Positions 20,220-29,703 of a stretch of DNA of 64,000 nucleotides are shown piece after piece; positions within the stretch are counted from its first letter, which is position 1, and each line of letters starts with the position of its first letter. Under the pieces are notes generated by a model. The model did not search any database. It saw only the letters and a list, made by a program, of their open reading frames with translations, and was not told the origin of the DNA. Source of the DNA: Tsukamurella conjunctivitidis (GTDB taxonomy: Bacteria > Actinomycetota > Actinomycetes > Mycobacteriales > Mycobacteriaceae); NCBI RefSeq assembly GCF_007858475.1, contig NZ_VIGX01000001.1, positions 310,001 to 374,000 of the forward strand. The letters run 5' to 3'. Made by a program: the position numbers and the translations under genes.

Positions 20220-20735
20220 ATGGACGGAACCGCTGCACGCGACCTGCTGATCGACTCGTTCGCCCGCATCCGCGAGCACGCGGAGGAGGTGACGGACGGT
20301 CTCGACCCGGACATCGCGAACCGTCGGATCGTCCCGGACGCCAACACGATCACCTGGCTGGTGTGGCACAGCGCGCGGGTCATCGACGCGCAGCTGGCCC
20401 CGATCGCCGGCGTCGAGGAGGTCTGGACGGCGAACGACTGGTACGGCCGTTTCGGCCTCGATCTGCCGCCGGAGTCCACGGGCTACGGTCACAGTCGCGC
20501 CGAGGCCGCGCAGGTGCACGGCAGCGACGCACTGCTCATCGGCTACTTCCGCGACGTCGACGCCATGGCGACCCGCTACCTCGCGAGCGTCACACCGGCG
20601 GAATTGACTCGCGTCATCGACGAAGCCTGGGATCCGCCGGTCACCGTCGCGGTCCGCCTGGTGAGCATCGTCGACGACTGCGCGCAGCACCTCGGTGCCG
20701 CCGCCTACCTCAAGGGCGCTCTGCTCCCGGACTAG
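20220..20735 (+). CDS. DinB-like / mycothiol-transferase-fold protein (DUF664)
   Basis: A 171-residue protein of the DinB-like four-helix fold used by mycothiol-dependent enzymes. It has TWLVWHSARVIDAQL, with a probable metal-binding His, and a second His in DDCAQHLGAAAYLKG, plus the NDWYGRFG phrase typical of DUF664-type members. The substrate is unknown. TACCGT lies 7 nt before the ATG, suggesting a leaderless message. The 3' end overlaps the convergent PucR gene by 26 bp. Confidence 0.8.
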   Translation: MDGTAARDLLIDSFARIREHAEEVTDGLDPDIANRRIVPDANTITWLVWHSARVIDAQLAPIAGVEEVWTANDWYGRFGLDLPPESTGYGHSRAEAAQVHGSDALLIGYFRDVDAMATRYLASVTPAELTRVIDEAWDPPVTVAVRLVSIVDDCAQHLGAAAYLKGALLPD

Positions 20736-21945
20736 GCCCGAACACCTGCACCGCGTGCAGGGCCAGCTCCACGTAGACGCGCCGTTCGTCGATCGGATGC
20801 CCCAGCAGTGATTCCGCTTGCCGCACGCGATACCGCACGGTGTTCGGGTGCAGCGTGAGTGCCTTCCCGGTGGCGCGGGCATCGCCGCCCGCTTCGAGGT
20901 AGGCGAGGAGTGTCTCCCGCAGCCGCGCCGCGCCGTCGCCGGGTTCGGCCAGCGCACCCAACTCGCGGTCGACGAGCGTCGCCACCCCCGCGGGACCTGC
21001 GTCGCCGCTGACCAGACACGCCAGCTCGACGTCCCGGTAAGCGACCCGCGGCCGGCCCGTCCGGAAGCCGACGGCCAGTGCGGCGGCGGCCTCGTCGTGG
21101 CTACGGCGGAAGCCCGCCGGACCCGGGTGGGGCGTACCGACGGCGCACCGCACACCGTCGGGCAGCGCGGGCAGCTCGACGAGGGGCGCGAGTTCCGCCC
21201 CCGCGCTCCAGCACCGCAGCGACCGCGCCCCGCTGCGCTGGGTCAACTGGTGCTCGCCGCCCACAGCCCGGTGCACGGCCTGCGCCGACCGCTCCAGGAG
21301 CCGGTGCACCTCGGCTTCCGGGACGTCCTCGTCCACCCAGACCGAGTACGCGACGTGCGGACGCGCGAGCGGATACCCGAGCGCCGCAGTCGCTTCCGCC
21401 ACGTCGACGGCCCGCCCGGCGAGGAGGGCGTCGATGGTGGCGGTCCGCCGCGCGAGCGCGCCCTGCTGCCACTGCTCCCGCTCCGCGGTGAAGGTCGAGA
21501 TCATCGCCTCGATCGAGATGTCGAGCCAGTGGGTCACCCGCGGCCAGAAGTACAACAGGACCTCGGCGCGCACCTCCAGATCGGTGATACCGCTGCCGAG
21601 TGCCGCGATGAGCACGTTCCAGGCCTCGTTCTGCCCCACGCGATACACCGCGATGAGGTCGGTCACGGGGAAGCCCCGTCGGGCCATCGTGCGGGCGAGG
21701 TCGTGCGTCTCGTCGGTCGGGGCGACGGTGAGCTGCTCCCGCAGCGCCGTGCCGAGCACCCCGCGCCAGTGCGCGCGCGTGCTGGCGTCCAGCTCGCCGC
21801 GGAGCACCGGTTCCGCCAGGTCCGGTAGGGCCGCGATGATCGCGGCGTCCACCTCGCGGACCATCCGGTCCAGTGCCTCCTCGTTCTCGGCGGCGCGCGC
21901 GAAATCGGTGAGCCATCGCAGCGCCGGGGGACTGAGGTCTGTCAT
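20710..21945 (-). CDS. PucR/CdaR-family transcriptional regulator
   Basis: A 411-residue regulator. An N-terminal sensor region of about 160 residues is followed by a GGDEF-like spacer and a C-terminal PucR helix-turn-helix containing ALTLHPNTVRYRVRQAESLLG. In this family, regulators often control adjacent catabolic genes. It is divergent from the aldehyde dehydrogenase and GMC oxidoreductase genes across a 126-bp gap, so those are the likely targets. ATG 21945 is chosen over an upstream TTG at 21969. The effector is unknown. Confidence 0.86.
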   Translation of the reverse strand: MTDLSPPALRWLTDFARAAENEEALDRMVREVDAAIIAALPDLAEPVLRGELDASTRAHWRGVLGTALREQLTVAPTDETHDLARTMARRGFPVTDLIAVYRVGQNEAWNVLIAALGSGITDLEVRAEVLLYFWPRVTHWLDISIEAMISTFTAEREQWQQGALARRTATIDALLAGRAVDVAEATAALGYPLARPHVAYSVWVDEDVPEAEVHRLLERSAQAVHRAVGGEHQLTQRSGARSLRCWSAGAELAPLVELPALPDGVRCAVGTPHPGPAGFRRSHDEAAAALAVGFRTGRPRVAYRDVELACLVSGDAGPAGVATLVDRELGALAEPGDGAARLRETLLAYLEAGGDARATGKALTLHPNTVRYRVRQAESLLGHPIDERRVYVELALHAVQVFGPSPGAERP

Positions 21946-22071
21946 CAGGCGATTTGTCCGCGGGAACAAAGGACGGCCGGAACCTTGCTCATGGCTCCAA
22001 GAATATGACCACCGTCACATCGGAGAGTCGTCGGTACGGACATCACATCCCCGCGAGTAGGAGAACCACCG

Positions 22072-23493
<1,422 letters not shown>

Positions 23494-23536
23494 GCGCGCG
23501 CCGACCCACGACCACTCATCCCGAAAGGACCCCATC

Positions 23537-25504
23537 ATGATCTTCGAATTCGATGCGCGCCAGCGCAAGACGCTCACCGCCGTGGTCGACACCTTCGTCG
23601 CCTCGGTGCCCCGCGAGGACGATCCGACCGGCTTCTGGGCCGTCAAGGGCAGCGACCTGATGGTCGACGCCGCGGTAGAGCAGTACCTGCTCTCGCACCT
23701 GCCCGAGGAGGGCCTCGCCGGCCTCGCGCAGCTGCTCGACACCGCGGCCCTCGTGGGCCTGAAGAACCAGCCGCAGGCCGTCCGCGAGGTGATCATCGCG
23801 AACCTCGGCGGCATCACCCCGGAGTCCGGCCTCGCCGTCGCGAGCCTGTGCCAGCTCTCGACGATGATCGCCTACGGCCTCATGGACGAGCAGGGTCGCA
23901 ACCCGCTGTGGGCCGGCATGGGCTACCCCGGCCCCGTCTCCAACCCGCCCGAGACGCCGAAGACGATCACCGCCATCACGGCGACGGTCGGCGAGACCCT
24001 CACCGCCGACGCGGTGATCGTCGGCTCGGGTTCCGGCGGCGGCGTCGCGGCCGCCGAGCTGGCCCGCGCCGGCAAGAACGTGATCGTGGTCGAGGGCGGT
24101 TCCTACCGCAACGAGTCCGACTTCGTGCAGAACGAGCTCTTCGCCTATCAGACGCTGTTCCTGCGCGGCGGCTTCTTCCCCTCCGCCGACGGCAACGTCA
24201 TGCTCGCCGCGGGCGCCACCGTCGGCGGCGGCAGCACCGTGAACTGGTCCAACTCGCTCAAGACCCCGGAGACCGTCCGCAAGGAGTGGGCGGGCGCCGG
24301 CCTCGACGACGCCCTCGGCCCCGAGTTCGACGAGCACCTGAACGCCGTCTTCGCCCGGCTCGGCTGCAACGAGGACGTCGCGCTGCAGAACCAGCCGCAC
24401 GAGCGGCTCTCGGAAGGCGCCGCGGGCCTGGGCTACTCGTACCGGAAGGTCGACCTCAACGTGGCCCCCGACCGGTTCGACCCGGTCCGCAGCGCGTACA
24501 GCGGCATGGGCGATCAGACCGGCGCCAAGCAGGGCACGATGCGCACCTACCTCCAGGACGCCTCCGACGCGGGCGCCCGCCTCCTGCCGAACACGCGGGT
24601 CTCGGTCGTCACCACCACCGGCCCCGACGGTGCCCGCGCCGCCACCGGCGTCGAGGGCACCTACACGGATCCGGTGACGGGACAGCAGATCCCGGTCCGC
24701 ATCGAGGCGCCCACCGTCGTGGTCTCCGCGGGGAGCCTGGAATCACCCGCGCTGCTGCTGCGCTCCGGTATCGGCGGGCCCGCCGTCGGGCAGAGCCTGA
24801 GGCTGCACCCCGCGACGCTCGTCAGCGGCGTCTACGACGAGCCGCAGGACCCCTGGTTCGGGCCGGCGATGGCGGGTGTGATGAACGAGTTCGCCGATGC
24901 CGATTCGGGTTACGGCTTCCTCATCGAGAGCGTGCAGCACCTGCCGGGCCTGTTCAACAGTGTGGTGCCCTGGCTCGGCGGAGCGGCGCACAAGGAGCTG
25001 ACGGTCCAGTACCGCAATCGCGCCGACTGGGTGGTGCTGGTCAAGGACCGCGGCACCGGCACCGTGACCATCGACGAGAGCGGCGAGGCGGTGCACGCCT
25101 ACCCGTTCGACGACGAGCTGGACCGCAAGCACTTCCGCGAGGGCATCGCCGCGTCCATCCGAATGCAGGAGGCCGCCGGTGCCCGGCTGATCTACGTGGC
25201 CGGGCAGCGGTTCGCGCCGTGGCAGCGCGGCGAGGACCTGGACGCCTTCATCGAGCAGGTCAATGCGATCCCGATCGGACCCGGCGGCACCCCGGTGTTC
25301 AGTGCCCATCAGATGTGCAGCGCCCCGCTGGGTGCGGATCCCGCGACCTCCGTGGCGAACCCGTCGGGCGAGCTGCACGACACGCGCGGTGTGTGGATCG
25401 CCGACGCCAGCGGCATGCCCACCTGCTCCGGCGTGAACCCGATGATCACCACGATGGCCCTGGCCCGCCGCACCGCCACCAACCTGCTGGCTGCGAACGC
25501 CTGA
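23537..25504 (+). CDS. GMC-family FAD-dependent oxidoreductase (long-chain alcohol oxidase-like)
   Basis: A 655-residue flavoprotein. After about 150 residues of helical N-terminal extension comes the Rossmann motif VIVGSGSGGGVAAAELA with EGG at the end of the second strand, then the GMC segment TVGGGSTVNWSN. The C-terminal catalytic region contains SAHQMCSAPLG and the NPMITTMALARR helix. The N-terminal helical domain and overall size fit the long-chain alcohol oxidase/dehydrogenase branch. It is probably coexpressed with the aldehyde dehydrogenase under the PucR regulator. Confidence 0.88.
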   Translation: MIFEFDARQRKTLTAVVDTFVASVPREDDPTGFWAVKGSDLMVDAAVEQYLLSHLPEEGLAGLAQLLDTAALVGLKNQPQAVREVIIANLGGITPESGLAVASLCQLSTMIAYGLMDEQGRNPLWAGMGYPGPVSNPPETPKTITAITATVGETLTADAVIVGSGSGGGVAAAELARAGKNVIVVEGGSYRNESDFVQNELFAYQTLFLRGGFFPSADGNVMLAAGATVGGGSTVNWSNSLKTPETVRKEWAGAGLDDALGPEFDEHLNAVFARLGCNEDVALQNQPHERLSEGAAGLGYSYRKVDLNVAPDRFDPVRSAYSGMGDQTGAKQGTMRTYLQDASDAGARLLPNTRVSVVTTTGPDGARAATGVEGTYTDPVTGQQIPVRIEAPTVVVSAGSLESPALLLRSGIGGPAVGQSLRLHPATLVSGVYDEPQDPWFGPAMAGVMNEFADADSGYGFLIESVQHLPGLFNSVVPWLGGAAHKELTVQYRNRADWVVLVKDRGTGTVTIDESGEAVHAYPFDDELDRKHFREGIAASIRMQEAAGARLIYVAGQRFAPWQRGEDLDAFIEQVNAIPIGPGGTPVFSAHQMCSAPLGADPATSVANPSGELHDTRGVWIADASGMPTCSGVNPMITTMALARRTATNLLAANA

Positions 25505-25563
25505 CCTGCGCCGCCGGGTTCTCGGCGGAACCCATTCCCGACGGAACTCGCGTCCCGCGACTC

Positions 25564-26223
25564 TCAATCGTTCCCGCGATCACCACCGTGATCGCGGGAA
25601 CGATTCGCTATCGCGGGAGACTGCCCCGCAGTGGTGAAGGCGTCGAAGGCGGCGAGCACTTCGGCACGCATCGCCGCCACGGCCGCGTCGCGGGCCGCCT
25701 CCGCCACCGCCACCGTCGCGACGTGCCCCGGGCACGGGTCGGCGAGCTCCTGACAGCGGGCACAGCTCCAGTACGGGGCGTGGACCGCCTCGGCCGCATT
25801 CTGCACCTGCTCCATCGCCGGGAGGATCGAGTACTCAGGCGGACCCTGCGGATGGCTGCGGAGATGGTTCAGCGCATACCGCTTCGCCTGCGCGTCCATC
25901 GTGGCGATCCTGGCGTGTTCGAGGCAGGACTCCTCGAGCCCTTCCTCACCGTCTCGGCTCGCCGCGACCAGGTCGGGGTCGGGATCACCGAGTCGAATGC
26001 GGTACGCGTCGTACGCCCACTGCGCGGCCTCGTCCTCCTCGCCGAGCATCAGCTGCTCGATGAGTTCCTCGTCGTTGCCGAGTACGAAGGCGGTCTGCGC
26101 CGGAGTGAGCGTTCCCGACGGGCGGTCCAGGTACAGCAGGGCCACCCCGCCGGGCCACAGGTCGGTGTCGCGAGCGGTGAGGGGGTCGTCGTCCGGGGTC
26201 TCGAACGCGGTGTCGTCGATCAT
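25564..26223 (-). CDS. Hypothetical protein with possible Cys/His metal site
   Basis: A 219-residue acidic protein I cannot assign. A C-x2-C-x6-C-x2-H arrangement (SCARCQELADPCPGH, around residue 160) could bind zinc. A helical Ala-rich region follows, and the C-terminal end (RSRDHGGDRGND) is encoded by the terminator hairpin. The ATG at 26223 follows TACCGT by 6 nt, so it may also have its own leaderless promoter. It is the last gene of the minus-strand group with the luciferase-like and DoxX-like genes. Confidence 0.65.
   Translation of the reverse strand: MIDDTAFETPDDDPLTARDTDLWPGGVALLYLDRPSGTLTPAQTAFVLGNDEELIEQLMLGEEDEAAQWAYDAYRIRLGDPDPDLVAASRDGEEGLEESCLEHARIATMDAQAKRYALNHLRSHPQGPPEYSILPAMEQVQNAAEAVHAPYWSCARCQELADPCPGHVATVAVAEAARDAAVAAMRAEVLAAFDAFTTAGQSPAIANRSRDHGGDRGND
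25566..25605 (+). terminator. Terminator hairpin embedded in the 3' coding end of the convergent gene
   Basis: A perfect 18-bp inverted repeat (AATCGTTCCCGCGATCAC and its complement) with a 4-nt loop. It starts 61 nt after the GMC stop and overlaps the last 13 codons of the convergent hypothetical gene, so it does double duty as coding sequence. Confidence 0.8.
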
Positions 26224-26252
26224 GGCGCGACGGTAGCCGCACCCACTGACAC

Positions 26253-27179
26253 CTACAGGCCGGCGACCTGCGGCAGCACCTCGGCGCCGATCCACTCCAC
26301 GTGGTCGAGGTCGCTCTGGTCGAGCACCTGCAGGTACACCCGCGAGGCACCGGCCTCGGCGAAGGTACCCAGCTTGTCGACGATCTCCGACGCGGAGCCG
26401 GTGAGCCCGTTCTCGCGCAGCTCGGGCAGCTCACGGCCGATCGTCGCGGCCCGACGCGCGACGGTGGCCTCGTCGGAACCGCCGCAGACGACCTGTGCGG
26501 CGGACTTGATGATCGACTGCGGATCCCGGCCCGCGGCGGTCGCCGCGGCGTCGACGCGCGCCCACACCGCGGCGGCCTCCTCGACCGGCACGAAGGGCGT
26601 GTTGTACTCGTCGGCGAACCGCGCGGCCAGGGCGGCGCTGCGCTTCTTGCCGGCCCCGCCCAGGACGATCGGCACGTGCGCCTGCGCCGGCTTGGGCAGT
26701 GCGGGGGAGTCGACCAGGGAGAAGTGCTCGCCGCGGAAGGTGTAGGGGCCCTGTGCCTCCCAGAGACCGGTGACGATCTCCAGGGTCTCCTCGAAACGCG
26801 CGAAGCGCTCCTTCACGTCGGGGAAGGGGATCGCGTAGGCGGCGTGCTCCTCCTCGAACCAGCCCGCACCGAGGCCCAGCTCCACGCGCCCGCCCGACAT
26901 CTCGTCGACCTGCGCGACGGAGATCGCCAGCGGCCCGGGGAACCGGAACGTGGCGGACGTGACCAGCGTGCCGAGCCGGATGGTGGAGGTCTCGCGGCCG
27001 ATCGCGCCGAGCGTGATCCACGAGTCGGTGGGGCCGGGCGCCCCGTCGACGTTCATCGCGACGTAGTGGTCCGACCGGAAGAAGGCGCCGAATCCGGCGG
27101 CCTCCGCGGTCCGCGCCACGGCGAGCTGGTCGGCGTAGGTGGCTCCCTGCTGGGGTTCGACGAAGATGCGTAGCTCCAT
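26253..27179 (-). CDS. LLM-class (luciferase-like, F420-dependent) oxidoreductase
   Basis: A 308-residue TIM-barrel protein of the luciferase-like family. Features are the N-terminal ELRIFVEPQ strand, FFRSDHY, a T-RLGTLVTS segment, the GLGAGWFEEEH motif and the PIVLGGAGKK strand. In actinobacteria such enzymes usually use F420H2 to reduce or oxidise small molecules. The substrate is unknown. ATG 27179 is used because the upstream extension would overlap the DoxX-like gene. It lies 17 nt downstream of that gene's stop. Confidence 0.85.
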   Translation of the reverse strand: MELRIFVEPQQGATYADQLAVARTAEAAGFGAFFRSDHYVAMNVDGAPGPTDSWITLGAIGRETSTIRLGTLVTSATFRFPGPLAISVAQVDEMSGGRVELGLGAGWFEEEHAAYAIPFPDVKERFARFEETLEIVTGLWEAQGPYTFRGEHFSLVDSPALPKPAQAHVPIVLGGAGKKRSAALAARFADEYNTPFVPVEEAAAVWARVDAAATAAGRDPQSIIKSAAQVVCGGSDEATVARRAATIGRELPELRENGLTGSASEIVDKLGTFAEAGASRVYLQVLDQSDLDHVEWIGAEVLPQVAGL

Positions 27180-27196
27180 GGAAGACCACTGTGCCA

Positions 27197-28480
27197 CTAC
27201 AGCCGTGGGCGTGTGCGATCGAAGGGGGCCTGCACGAAACGGATGTCGGAGCGGCGGTCCAGCTCGCGCCGCTCGTACTGCGCCTCGAGCCGCCTACCGT
27301 CGACGGTGCCCGCCACGCGCAGGCCGTCGGGCACCGTCGTGACCTGCAGCTCGACGGGCTCGGCCCCGGCGCCGGCGCGCACCGTGAACCGGTCCCCGTC
27401 CGCGCGCAGGCCCCAGGCGGTGACGGCACCGTCGGGCGCCTGCGTGACGAGGCTGTCCTGTGCGGAGCCCTGCGCCGGACGGTCCGCGGTGCCGCGGAGC
27501 GTGATCGCGATCGAGGTCCAGACGGGGCCGGTCTCGCCCGCCGCGAGGGCGGGCGCACCGTCGACGGTGAGCGTGACGGCCCGCCACACCCCGTCGCGCG
27601 GATCGCGCGGCGTGTTCATGGTGTCGACCCGCGCGAGGTTCCCGGCGACGGTCGCGGCGATGAGGACGGCGGCCAGCACGCCGGCCACGACAGTGCCCGT
27701 CCGCCGGGCGGGCGAGGCCGCGGCGGGGAGCACGGCGCGCAGCAGCTCCCGGCGGTGCGGGAAAACCAGGACCAGCGCGATCACCAGCAGCTCGGCGGCG
27801 AGCAGCTTGACCGGCACGTCGTAGAAGACGTTGAGCAGCACGATCTGCGTCAGCGCGACGATCGAGAGCAACGCCCCGGCGAGGCGGGTGCGGGGCACGA
27901 TCAGCAGCAGGCCGGCGGTGAGTTCGATCGCTCCCGTGACCACTGTGTAGGGCGTGGACGCGGCCATGTAGCCCCAGAGCAGGGAGAAGGGCTCGGTGTC
28001 GCCCACGGCCTGCAGCTGGTACGCGGGCAGGTTCATGTGGCCCATCTGCGCGGGGATCACCTTCGCCAGGCCGTAGAGCAGCATCGCGACGGCCAGCACG
28101 CCGGTCGCGATCGCGCGCAGAACGCGGGCGGCGCGGTCGACGCCCGCCGCGCCCCGGTCGCCGGAGCGCACCGCGACGACGCCCCACAGCAGGCCCGCGC
28201 CCACGCCGATCACGAGCGCGCCGGCGTGGAACTGCCACGCCCACTCCAGGTCGCTACCTGTCGCAACGTCGACGGGCGCGGGATCGGTGCCGGTGATCCA
28301 GGCTCCGACGGTGCCGACCGCCCGCCACAGCGGCGTGAAGACCGATGCCGCGGAGAGTGCGGCGAAGATCTGCGAGAGCAGCACGGCGGCGGTGAACAGG
28401 ATCAGGACCAGGCCGGCGACGGTGAGCGCGACGGTACGCGCGACGATGCGGGCGGAAGGGGGAATCTCTGCGCGGGTCAT
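27197..28480 (-). CDS. DoxX-like integral membrane protein with C-terminal extracytoplasmic domain
   Basis: A 427-residue protein. About ten hydrophobic helices make up the first 290 residues, including a DoxX-like part (ARVLRAIATGVLAVAMLLYG, AKVIPAQ, TGAIELTAGLLLIVP). A hydrophilic C-terminal domain of about 130 residues then ends with Arg-rich RPRL. The function is unknown. ATG 28480 follows TACGGT by 6 nt, and an IdeR-like box (28503-28521) lies just upstream of that hexamer, so iron control of this operon is possible. It diverges from a siderophore-binding lipoprotein gene. Confidence 0.75.
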   Translation of the reverse strand: MTRAEIPPSARIVARTVALTVAGLVLILFTAAVLLSQIFAALSAASVFTPLWRAVGTVGAWITGTDPAPVDVATGSDLEWAWQFHAGALVIGVGAGLLWGVVAVRSGDRGAAGVDRAARVLRAIATGVLAVAMLLYGLAKVIPAQMGHMNLPAYQLQAVGDTEPFSLLWGYMAASTPYTVVTGAIELTAGLLLIVPRTRLAGALLSIVALTQIVLLNVFYDVPVKLLAAELLVIALVLVFPHRRELLRAVLPAAASPARRTGTVVAGVLAAVLIAATVAGNLARVDTMNTPRDPRDGVWRAVTLTVDGAPALAAGETGPVWTSIAITLRGTADRPAQGSAQDSLVTQAPDGAVTAWGLRADGDRFTVRAGAGAEPVELQVTTVPDGLRVAGTVDGRRLEAQYERRELDRRSDIRFVQAPFDRTRPRL

Positions 28481-28502
28481 GCTCCCACCGTAACCGAGTG
28501 AC

Positions 28503-28521
28503 TTTGGCTACCCTAACCTCA
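28503..28521. promoter_or_regulatory. IdeR/DtxR-like iron box 1
   Basis: TTTGGCTACCCTAACCTCA matches 15 of 19 positions of the IdeR consensus (TWAGGTWAGSCTWACCTWA), and its right half is near perfect. It lies between the divergent DoxX-like and substrate-binding lipoprotein genes and can act on both. Confidence 0.65.
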
Positions 28522-28562
28522 CAAACGAGCGGGGTGGATGCCATGTGGGTGGGTTCATATGA

Positions 28563-28581
28563 TTTGATAAGCCTGTCCTAA
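28563..28581. promoter_or_regulatory. IdeR/DtxR-like iron box 2
   Basis: TTTGATAAGCCTGTCCTAA matches 15 of 19 positions of the IdeR consensus. It covers the end of a candidate -10 (TATGAT, 28558-28563) and the likely start of the lipoprotein transcript, a placement expected for repression by iron-loaded IdeR. Confidence 0.65.
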
Positions 28582-28604
28582 ATATACGGAGAAAGGGCTA
28601 CTCC

Positions 28605-29594
28605 ATGGCCAAGCATGTGCGATACCTCGTCGCCATCCTGTGTGCCGTCGGTCTGGTCGCCGGCTGCGGCGGAGGCGGCTCGTCCGACTCCACCGCGGAC
28701 GCGAACGCGACGCGCACCGTCAGCACCGTCAAGGGTGACGTGACGATCCCCGCGAAGCCGAAGCGGGTCGTGCTGCTGAACTACAACCTCGCGGGCTACC
28801 TCTACGACCTCGGCCTGCCCGTGGTCTCGATGGTCACCGAGTACACCGACCGCGATCCCGCGAAGGCGCAGCCCTTCGATGCGTGGAAGGACGACTTCAC
28901 CAAGGCGGGCACGAAATTCATGCACTGGCCCGCCGGGGGCTACAACATCGAGGCGATCGCCGCCGAGAAGCCGGATCTGATCGTCGGTGGCGGCCTGGGC
29001 TTCCCGTTCAAGCAGACCAACGACGCCTACGACCGGCTCAAGGAGATCGCACCGACCCTCGTGGTCGACAACAAGCTGGAGAGCTGGAACCAGCAGTTCG
29101 AGTTCCTGGCGAAGGCCTTCGACCAGCCGCAGGTGTACCAGGACGCCGTGAAGAAGTACGACGACCGCGTCGCGCAGGTGAAGGCGGCCATCACGCCGCC
29201 CCCGGGCCCCGTGGCCTTCCTTTCGATGACCGCCCAGGGCAAGGCCTACGGCCTGATCGAGAACCGCGGCGTGCCCGCGGAGTTCGCCAAGCTCGGCATC
29301 GAGCCGGCGCCGATCTTCGCGAGCGGCAAGTTCAAGCCGTACACCGCCGGTGGCGATTCCTACGAGATCACCCAGGAGGCGCTGCCGAGCACGGTGACGC
29401 AGCCCTCGGTCTTCATCGTCGGCTTCAGCGGCCAGACCTTCGACGCGAACTCGCTGCGCTCGCAGCCGGTCTACGCCTCGCTCCCGGCCTTCGCCGCGAA
29501 CCGGGCCTTCGACCTGCCCTACTGGGTGCAGCGCCCCGACTTCGACAAGGCCATGGCCACGCTCGACGTCGTCGAGAAGATGTTCAAGAAGTAA
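28605..29594 (+). CDS. Iron-siderophore ABC transporter substrate-binding lipoprotein
   Basis: A 329-residue lipoprotein with a signal peptide and lipobox LVAGC, then the FepB/CeuE-type two-lobe fold. The N-lobe has KPKRVVLLNYN and LGLPVV, a helical backbone links the lobes, and the C-lobe has VFIVGFSG. It would capture ferric siderophore outside the membrane. No permease or ATPase of the FecCD/FecE type lies in the window. GGAGAAAGG precedes the ATG, and two IdeR-like boxes lie upstream. A 16-bp hairpin terminator follows. Confidence 0.9.
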   Translation: MAKHVRYLVAILCAVGLVAGCGGGGSSDSTADANATRTVSTVKGDVTIPAKPKRVVLLNYNLAGYLYDLGLPVVSMVTEYTDRDPAKAQPFDAWKDDFTKAGTKFMHWPAGGYNIEAIAAEKPDLIVGGGLGFPFKQTNDAYDRLKEIAPTLVVDNKLESWNQQFEFLAKAFDQPQVYQDAVKKYDDRVAQVKAAITPPPGPVAFLSMTAQGKAYGLIENRGVPAEFAKLGIEPAPIFASGKFKPYTAGGDSYEITQEALPSTVTQPSVFIVGFSGQTFDANSLRSQPVYASLPAFAANRAFDLPYWVQRPDFDKAMATLDVVEKMFKK

Positions 29595-29607
29595 CCAGCT
29601 CCATCAC

Positions 29608-29649
29608 GCGAACAGCCGCGGCCCGGATCATCCGGCCGCGGCTGTTCGC
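29608..29649 (+). terminator. Hairpin terminator after the lipoprotein gene
   Basis: A perfect 16-bp inverted repeat (GCGAACAGCCGCGGCC / GGCCGCGGCTGTTCGC) with a 10-nt loop, between the convergent ends of the lipoprotein gene (stop at 29594) and the NRPS gene (stop at 29704). It may stop transcription from both sides. Confidence 0.85.
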
Positions 29650-29703
29650 CTTCTCCTGGGCATCTCCGGGGCGCGCGCTCTGTAGCCCGCGCCCCAGGAG
29701 GAT

